Shown here piece by piece: positions 57,967-64,000 of a stretch of DNA of 64,000 nt. A model generated the notes under the pieces. That model worked only from the letters and a program-made list of their open reading frames with translations, ran no database searches and was not told the DNA's origin. The position numbers and the translations under genes were made by a program. Source of the stretch: Haemonchus contortus (Eukaryota; Nematoda; Chromadorea; Rhabditida; Trichostrongylidae); contig LS997564.1 in assembly GCA_000469685.2 (NCBI GenBank), positions 29,557,959-29,621,958 on the forward strand. Direction: 5' to 3'. Positions within the stretch are counted from its first letter, which is position 1. Each line of letters begins with the position of its first letter.

Positions 57967-59030
57967 CTGAAAACCTCCTGGAGTGCAACCCAAGTGACTG
58001 AAATGTCTCGGAAGACCTTTCGCTTCACTCTTGAATCCCGACTGACCTGTGTTTGTCGCTTGATGGTCCTAACAACTCGTTGTGATTGAGCTTCCCAGCT
58101 GTAATTGGTAACTTCTTCTCTGTCTTTCTTGGTCAGAATGATCTTGCAAGAGTTTTGCTACCCTCGTGTGAAATCGTCAATGTCTACGTGGCGGCTTGAT
58201 GTCATAGCTAAATATGCGGCCAGGGAAACCTTGAAATAGGAACCCTTTTCAGGCGTTGTCTACGTAAGCATATCCGATGTCTCATTTTACATAGGTAATC
58301 TGGTTCTCTAAGGTAGGTTATATTGCTTCTGACGTATGTGTGTCTGCAAAAATTCCCTCGATTCTTGGTAATGTAAACAAATGAACTGCTTTTTCATTCA
58401 GCGCACTGTCCATCTGCGTTTCTTCGCAGTCGCCTACTTAGTGGAAATTTCCCTCAAAACTGAAAGGTCAACGGGATAAATGAATTCCACATGTTTCTTT
58501 CTAGATCATTTTCTTCTTCGGGTTCAAAACAGCTCTAGGGGAGAACGAGAACTATTTTTGAGTCTCTGCTATGAGTACTCTCAGGAAAATTGCAATTAGC
58601 CCTCACTCTATGGTCGAACTTCTGAGAAGCCCTTCTTGACTCCCATGGCATTGCATTCCCAATAGCAGGCCTGAGTCCCAGAAGGAATGTCGTTCCTTGA
58701 CCAAGTTTTCTCGATCCCGTACCAAAAATGTGAACACACTTGACCTCTGAAAATTATTTTCTAAATTCTTCTGGACATTGAGCGTTTCTGGTGACCCTAA
58801 GCATTCCCGAATACTCGGTAGGAGGGGTTGTTTCTGTCAACTCTCAACTCTTTACCATATTCCCAGAAAGTTTCCCAAAAATTCTTCTGTAGGAGAATTT
58901 TTTCTCATGAGGTGAGTCACAGAAGGGAATCACACTATTTACTCTGCTCGATGTGGCTATCCGAAAGCGCGAACATTCCTAGAATGGCGTTGACACAACT
59001 AGGGAGAGGAAGTTCCCCGTTCAGAAGCAC

Positions 59031-59425
59031 CTGAGTGAAAAAATGGTAAAATTCGTAGGCCAAGGAGAAAAACCGAATTGAAGTCGTTTCATGGCTCCGA
59101 TGTCGTCGTTGCTATTCCTAGACCCGCTTTGAGATGGTAAAGGCTCGCATAGAAACCGTTGTGGCCACTCCTTTAATGGTCGTTTCGAGGAGGGGACCGA
59201 GGGGTTTTGTGTGTTGCGATGTAACTCGAGTGCTGTACTGTAGTCGTAATCGGTCTCGTGGTGCTCGCTCGCTCGCTGTTTCACGAATGCTGTCCGTGTT
59301 TGTGCAAGCGACGACTTCATTGTACGCGCAACGTTGCCGATTTTAGCTCTCGGCGAGTCCCAGTGCTGCTGCGATGACTGTCGTCCAAAAGGCGATCGTA
59401 CCGAAAAAGCAACACACACACACAT
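59031..59425 (-). CDS. Possible first coding exon (1 of 3) of a minus-strand gene model
   Basis: On the minus strand, ATG at 59425 opens 131 codons to ACTCAG/gtgctt (phase 2). The peptide begins MCVCVAFSVRSPFGRQ and becomes polar (RASEHHETDYDYSTALELH). It ends with a segment around KRLQFGFSPWPTNF. The three exons together give 765 nt, divisible by three, or 254 residues. About two or three frames this long are expected by chance, so support comes mainly from the splice and phase agreement. The CpG-rich start would fit a promoter-proximal exon. Confidence 0.27.
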
Positions 59426-61379
59426 TCCATTGTGTGGTCAGTTTAGTCCAGTACGGTGTCGAGTGTTTGAGATCTCATAGTCGTAATTATATGTTTAGGA
59501 AAATGTACTTCAGTCTATTTCGATGATGATGTTATCCAAAAATAGTCTTGCTCGCTACTGTGGTTCACGGGAAGTTGGCTAAGTACCCACTGACTTCTGG
59601 CTTACGTTATACTCCCTAAAGACACTGCCTACTTCCTGTCATGTGATACCACAATTTTCTCGAAGTTCCTTCCGTTTGTTGGCTTTTACAGCCTCCTTTT
59701 CTACGATTACTCGTTACCATCTATTTTGAGAGCTAAAGTAGTTTTTTAAAACAATTTTTTGAGTGTGCCCAAAAATGTACTGCCAGTTGGGTTTTTAACA
59801 AAATATAAATGGAAATACTCTTCAGTTCCAAATCTGAAGCTAAAACAAACAAATCGCCCACTTCCGTGGGATGCGCCATGTATCCGCCCCATTTTTATTT
59901 CGATTGCCGACATTGCCATATAAGTTATACTAGTTGGTGGACCAGCTGAAAAGGCAATTTACACCTCTCGCATCTTCTTTCTGATTTCCGATGATTTCGT
60001 AGTCAAGCGGCATCAGTTGGGCTAAGTTTTGAATAGGTTACTCTTGTAATGAATTGGGTTACTTTTTTGTTTTTTTTGATTGAAATTTCCTTATTTAGCA
60101 TAAAACATATCCTCCAAAATGAGGTTTCTTTTTTTCTTTTTTCTTTTCTCCAAAATACACTTTGAAAATTTGTAGAAAATTTGTAAAAATATTGAAATAC
60201 AGAAGAAAAGGAATTTCGTGTTATGGATTTCACTACAATTTCTCAATCATTTGTAATCATCAAAAAAGAAACAACTTCAACAATTTCAAAAACAAAAAAA
60301 AAACAACAACAATTTCGAGGCTTACCAAGTAGATCACAGTGTCATGGAGTTTTTGGGCCCGCTTTTTAGGCCTATATACATATCTGCCGCTTGGACATGT
60401 TTACATGATTTTTATTGACTCTCTGGAACATACATATCCTCATTGTAAGACAAGGTTGTCAGGTACGCAAAGAAATCTCTGAGGTCTTCTTGAGCCGCAG
60501 TGCACTTTACTTTATGTCCTCCTCCTATGCTCTTGTAGTCTATGAGCTATTTTTCTTCTATCACTGGCAAAGAGCTTCTTCAGACAAGATTCGCAACAGT
60601 GGTGGTGGTGTGTGCTACTTGTTACTTCTGTTGTAATCTGTAGGTCGACGTACTTCGTGGCTTTCGTGGTTTAAAATGACCTTTTGCTCTGTCCAACTGG
60701 CTAGCTTCAATTCTGCAAATCCTACTACTCACCTTTATCTTCGTTTCCTCCGTCGAATAATGAATTGGTCACATGGTTCTGTAAAGGGTACCAGTACTAC
60801 TGCTAGAGACTTCTTTCACTCACTTTTTCTGCCTCCGATTTAATCTTTGTTACTCTACCCTTTACTAAGTTATAAATAATACCACTCTTATACTAACGAC
60901 AATAATACTAAGTGATAAATAATGGTAATAAATGATAATTTGTTACTAAAAGGTTTTACTTGAATGAATCAAACATATGGAGCGCTGAAGTTGCGAAACA
61001 TGGAGAGCACTACCTTTCGGCCATCGAGTTTAGGATGAAAGAGGCGGGACGTTGACCATGGGTCTCCCAACAGTGTTTTAATGACTGGCTTGGTCCGGGA
61101 CAAAAAGTGATTGGTTCTGATTTTGTAGAAACACTGGTTATTACCGTCTTTTCAACCATGGGCGCTTAAACTATTTTTTTTTAATTTGTGGAATTCACCT
61201 CAGTTTGTTTCTCCTATAAATGGATTAATCTGAAGGCTGGAATATGCTCAATCCTGGCATAGCAAACCAAGGGATTCGATTATTAGGAAGGCGTTAGCCC
61301 AAATGGGAGATTCGCTCGTTTGTGCTCCAATTAAGCGTCCATCTATTACGAAGTTATACCTGGCACTTGATCACCTTCC
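59426..61379. other. No supported gene
   Basis: AT-rich sequence with many A and T runs (60.06-60.31 kb especially). A 76-codon minus-strand frame and a 73-codon plus-strand frame are unconvincing. Confidence 0.4.
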
Positions 61380-61809
61380 GTCCATCTGATACTCGAGTCA
61401 GACCAGGTGGGAGCTGAGCGGACGTTGTGCTCGTGGGCGCGCGCGCCCGAGTGCGGGTTCGAGACGATTAGTACGATTATGTGTTTGTATTTGTCATTTT
61501 GTTGACTTGAGATGAAAGTGCGCTTTAACGAAGAGAGTACAGGCGTGAGACGTCCCACGAGAGGGTGTAGACCACATGGACAGGGTGCGAACCGTGCGCG
61601 TACAAACTGGAGACCATCGTGATGAGAAGAGTGTGCCGGCTAGTGAGACACACAGTTTTAGAGTACTGTCTCGACTTTGGATGACAGTTATGCAGCAAAG
61701 CGTGCGCGGCTCCTCGACGGCTCTCTGATAGCTCTAACCGACGAAGGCGACAGCCGCCACTGACGGCCGATGTCGTCGTGACTTAACCGAATCAGTCTAC
61801 CACCATGAC
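61380..61809. promoter_or_regulatory. CpG-rich promoter-like region with a long palindrome
   Basis: A 430-bp stretch clearly richer in C, G and CpG than its flanks. It includes the perfect 14-bp palindrome GGGCGCGCGCGCCC at 61435-61448. Its right end is followed by ATG at 61810, which opens a 106-codon plus-strand frame beginning MTTDSSFLWSRKLLYGG and then turning very hydrophobic. On the left, a minus-strand frame ends at CCAG/gtataa near 61356. Both could be first exons of divergent genes, but neither is proven. Confidence 0.25.
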
Positions 61810-62130
61810 ATGACCACCGACTCATCGTTCCTGTGGAGTCGTAAACTATTGTATGGAGGTAGCCCTATACTTGAGGCGTTGCTTTTGGTTTTTTGCTCCT
61901 CCCATCTAGAATTTTCGTACATATTTCTTATACTTTTGGTATCTATCAGGTCACAGTTTCTCCTACACAGCTCGTCTCTAACTGCAGTCTTTACGAGTTT
62001 ACATCTTTTGTTTGTTTTCGACGAATTTTCTCATGCAGTTTGCAGTAAGACCCTTTTAAGCTTTTGTAAGAACCTACCCATTTGGGTATTTTTTGTTGTC
62101 ATCTCTCTTCACCTTTCTCTTACTCGTTGA
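61810..62130 (+). CDS. Hydrophobic open frame downstream of the CpG-rich region
   Basis: ATG in the context GACATGACC opens 106 codons. After a polar start (MTTDSSFLWSRKLLYGG) almost everything is hydrophobic (SYIFLILLVSIRS, then PIWVFFVVISLHL). T-rich introns give such readings by chance, so the credible part may be only the first 17 codons before GGAG/gtagcc. Confidence 0.2.
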   Translation: MTTDSSFLWSRKLLYGGSPILEALLLVFCSSHLEFSYIFLILLVSIRSQFLLHSSSLTAVFTSLHLLFVFDEFSHAVCSKTLLSFCKNLPIWVFFVVISLHLSLTR

Positions 62131-62473
62131 CAACTCCCGAACCGTATGGGATTCGCTCCAGATTGATGATATAATGATGCTAGGAATTTGACAAGTATTT
62201 TTTTCAATCATTTACCTGGATTTGACATTTCCTGCCAAGCACGTCCACCCACTCGAAGAGGGAAGATTTCGAAACGCTTTTTCCTCGAAAATCTGGAATA
62301 CTAATGACATTATTGTGATCGTGAGCTCTGCTATTTGTTTCCCTCTCCCTCATGACCGGAGTTTCATTGTAAAACTACTACCCCTTATGATAAGGTCATT
62401 TTGCTCCTCTTGGAACAGATTGTGTTTTGGAGGTTATTTTCAATTCGTAAGTATGAAAGGTGAACGACCAAGG
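62131..62473. other. No firmly supported gene
   Basis: A plus-strand frame beginning at 62222 is open up to a TTC/gtaagtatg donor at about 62450 (roughly 75 codons). It could be an exon, but the reading is not distinctive. Confidence 0.25.
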
Positions 62474-62690
62474 CGTGGGTGGATTGGTGTCGAGGTGCGC
62501 CATGCCACTCATATGGTTCAGAGATCGATTTCCGGGTCCATAAACGTCCGAGCGTACTGTTTTTTCTTCATGTGGGAGGATAGAAGCGCTGTCATCGGTT
62601 GGCTCCAGCAAGTCATTGTATGAGGGTCATAGGTACTTAAAAGCGCCGATGATTCAGAACGGAATTCGATTGACTGGGAGCAATTCGGAG
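62474..62690 (+). mobile_element. SINE-like repeat with internal deletion
   Basis: The head is GGATTGGTGTCGAGGTGCGC, followed by a B-box-like GAGATCGATTTCCGGG. After a deletion come TGTGGGAGGATAGAAGCGCTG, CATCGGTTGGCTCCAGCAAG and TCATTGTATGAGGGTCATAG, and a tail with GGAATTCGATTG. The landmarks match the reference copy, with the GGTTAATTGG segment missing. Confidence 0.5.
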
Positions 62691-63322
62691 TAGGAGTTAT
62701 CAACACCAAAGATTTATCGTCTTTGTTTTGTAAGACCAACCAACGCAGCTGACCCACGGGGGACGCCTGTGTCTTGGGGAAGTGCAGAGCTATAGTACTG
62801 GTTAAAGGTGAGGAAAAGTGTGACTTATAGAGGGACTGTGATATAACGGGAAGATCTGCTCAGGGTGCTTAAGCCTTCTCTTTGATCTCTGACCTACGTT
62901 CAGGCAACAGCTGCGTTCATACTTCTGATTGTATATGCGGGTATGAACTACAAAGTACGATAATGGATGAAAATAGGATAAAAAACTTCCTTGCTGCCTT
63001 GGCGATTTTACCAGCCACAATTTCTAAATAATGTCAAGGTGTAAGTGTTTGTTCTGAGTAATTTCTTGAATGATTTGTGTCATTTTGGACGAGTTTTCGG
63101 CTCCACATAATACGCATGTGTCAGTATGACTCGCTGCGATAGCACGATCTAGATCTAGAAATAGAAATGTCTTCATAGTCTATCAAATTCATTTTTTACT
63201 CGGACCTCATCCAGCGCTGGCCCGAAGTTTGACGACTACTCAACTATAATCGATGATTTTTTGTTTACTGATGTTTACTAAATAACACTAGAACTGTTTT
63301 GATATGACGAATTCGGATTTTT
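62691..63322. other. No supported gene; probable upstream region
   Basis: Intergenic-looking sequence upstream of the 63.5 kb first exon. No TATA-like element is certain. Confidence 0.35.
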
Positions 63323-63499
63323 AGTTTTGCATTGTGTCGACTTTTGATGAAGTTGCTCGCCTTTTTGTGTTGGATTCGTCGTTCGTCACGATCGTTTATA
63401 CTTCGCGTTTCCTTGACGTTCATTCGTGGCCATCAGATTTGATCAAAAATACTCTCAGAATAGACATAGCCACCGCTGCATGTTGCGACGACGAGTGCT

Positions 63500-63571
63500 A
63501 TGTCAGACTGTTTGAATCCATTTGCTGCCCTTTTGCAACCAGCACAACTTGCGGCAGCCTTTCAACAGAAC
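63500..63571 (+). CDS. First coding exon of a gene that continues beyond the window
   Basis: ATG at 63500 opens exactly 24 codons that end at CAGAAC/gtaagtaa, a consensus 5' splice donor, in phase 0. The peptide starts MSDCLNPFAALLQPAQ and continues with an Ala/Gln-rich run ending FQQN. Such Ala/Gln-rich N-termini are common in transcription factors and RNA-binding proteins, but I cannot name the gene. The preceding 170 bases are richer in CpG than average, which fits a 5' UTR. An overlapping frame (63323-63571) after a GGATTTTTAG acceptor is also open and Cys-rich, and would be the alternative if this is an internal exon. No downstream exon is visible before the right edge. Confidence 0.42.
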
Positions 63572-64000
63572 GTAAGTAAAGTTTTCTTATAATTAAGGGT
63601 GATATACGATGATAAATAGTGATTGCAGTCTGTTGTCATTTTCGTTCGACTGTTTGAACAGCTGTATTGGCAAACGCTGTTGAAGAAAGAACTGCGCCCA
63701 AACGTAGCGATTACTGCCTAAAAATGTTGCTATTCTTTCCCAGTGCTCACGTTTTTCGGAAGCAGTTGTAAAATCGATAATTTGGGATCAATCGATAATT
63801 AACAATATAATTTTTGACCTGATTTTCGGTACTAATGGTGTGTGGGAGGGGGACAATTTATCACACCAGGCCTTGTCTGTGGGCAGAAACATCTGGAAAT
63901 TGAGAGTTTCCGTTTACTTATCAACAGATCAAACAAATGACGTTTTGATATTGTGATTCATCGCATTACAAAGAATTTTCATCGAAATAGTTCTGAGCCT
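63572..64000. other. Probably first intron of the 63.5 kb gene
   Basis: It starts with gtaagtaaag, and AT-rich sequence without a long open frame follows. Includes ATCGATAATT repeated near 63771 and 63790. Confidence 0.3.

Noticed and set aside
36820..59890. Recurring GCATGGCGCA-like words (36.8, 48.1, 54.0, 59.9 kb) as a second repeat family
   Set aside because: Similarity does not extend beyond about 15 bases, so chance or tiny SINE fragments explain it.
1..64000. CRISPR arrays, bacterial operons, rRNA genes
   Set aside because: No regularly spaced direct repeats, polycistronic frames or rRNA-like segments were seen.

Overview
This looks like nuclear DNA from a metazoan, most likely a nematode and perhaps a strongylid (hookworm-type) worm. 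It is not bacterial, phage or organellar. The base composition is mixed, at about 40-45% GC by eye. There are no long intact reading frames, operons or ribosome binding sites. The best coding candidates are short frames bounded by nematode-style TTTCAG acceptors and GTAAG/GTGAG donors. A tRNA-derived repeat family is scattered on both strands, and it resembles interspersed repeats I recall from hookworm genomes. That recollection is inference, not a database result.

I recognise no protein family with confidence anywhere in the 64 kb. The coding features below are hypotheses that rest on frame length, start codon, splice-site context and natural-looking composition. With a stop frequency of about 6% per codon, several frames of 130-145 codons are expected by chance in a window this size. 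Only the 189-codon minus-strand frame at 37.0-37.6 kb clearly exceeds that expectation. The window may be a gene-poor intergenic stretch, or long introns of one or more genes whose exons are sparse.

Layout. 0-9 kb: two SINE-like copies, an unassigned 144-codon frame, an open frame near 5.1-5.4 kb, a convergent pair of SINE copies at 7.9-8.5 kb and a possible first exon of a membrane protein at 8.9 kb. 9-24 kb: almost no coding signal, several SINE copies, a C16 tract and a G22 tract. 24-32 kb: two plus-strand frames, a long minus-strand frame at 26.9-27.3 kb with a possible 60-nt in-frame intron, a three-copy tandem repeat and a segment open on both strands at 31.3-31.9 kb. 32-47 kb: a CpG-rich hairpin, the 189-codon frame, a possible first exon at 39.4 kb, two candidate exons at 42.3-42.5 kb and two frames at 44.1-44.9 kb. 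47-56 kb: a C29 tract, a leucine-rich possible first exon, a well preserved SINE copy, a small TIR element and a possible first exon at 54.8-55.0 kb. 56-60 kb: the densest group of exon-like segments, all on the minus strand, including a phase-consistent three-exon model and an exon with a textbook CAG/gtaagtat donor. 60-64 kb: a CpG-rich promoter-like stretch and, at 63.5 kb, a convincing short first coding exon whose gene would run off the right edge.

CpG-rich patches (33.4, 39.6, 55.0, 56.85, 59.3 and 61.4-61.8 kb) stand out from the T-rich background. Most lie next to possible first exons, so they may mark promoters.
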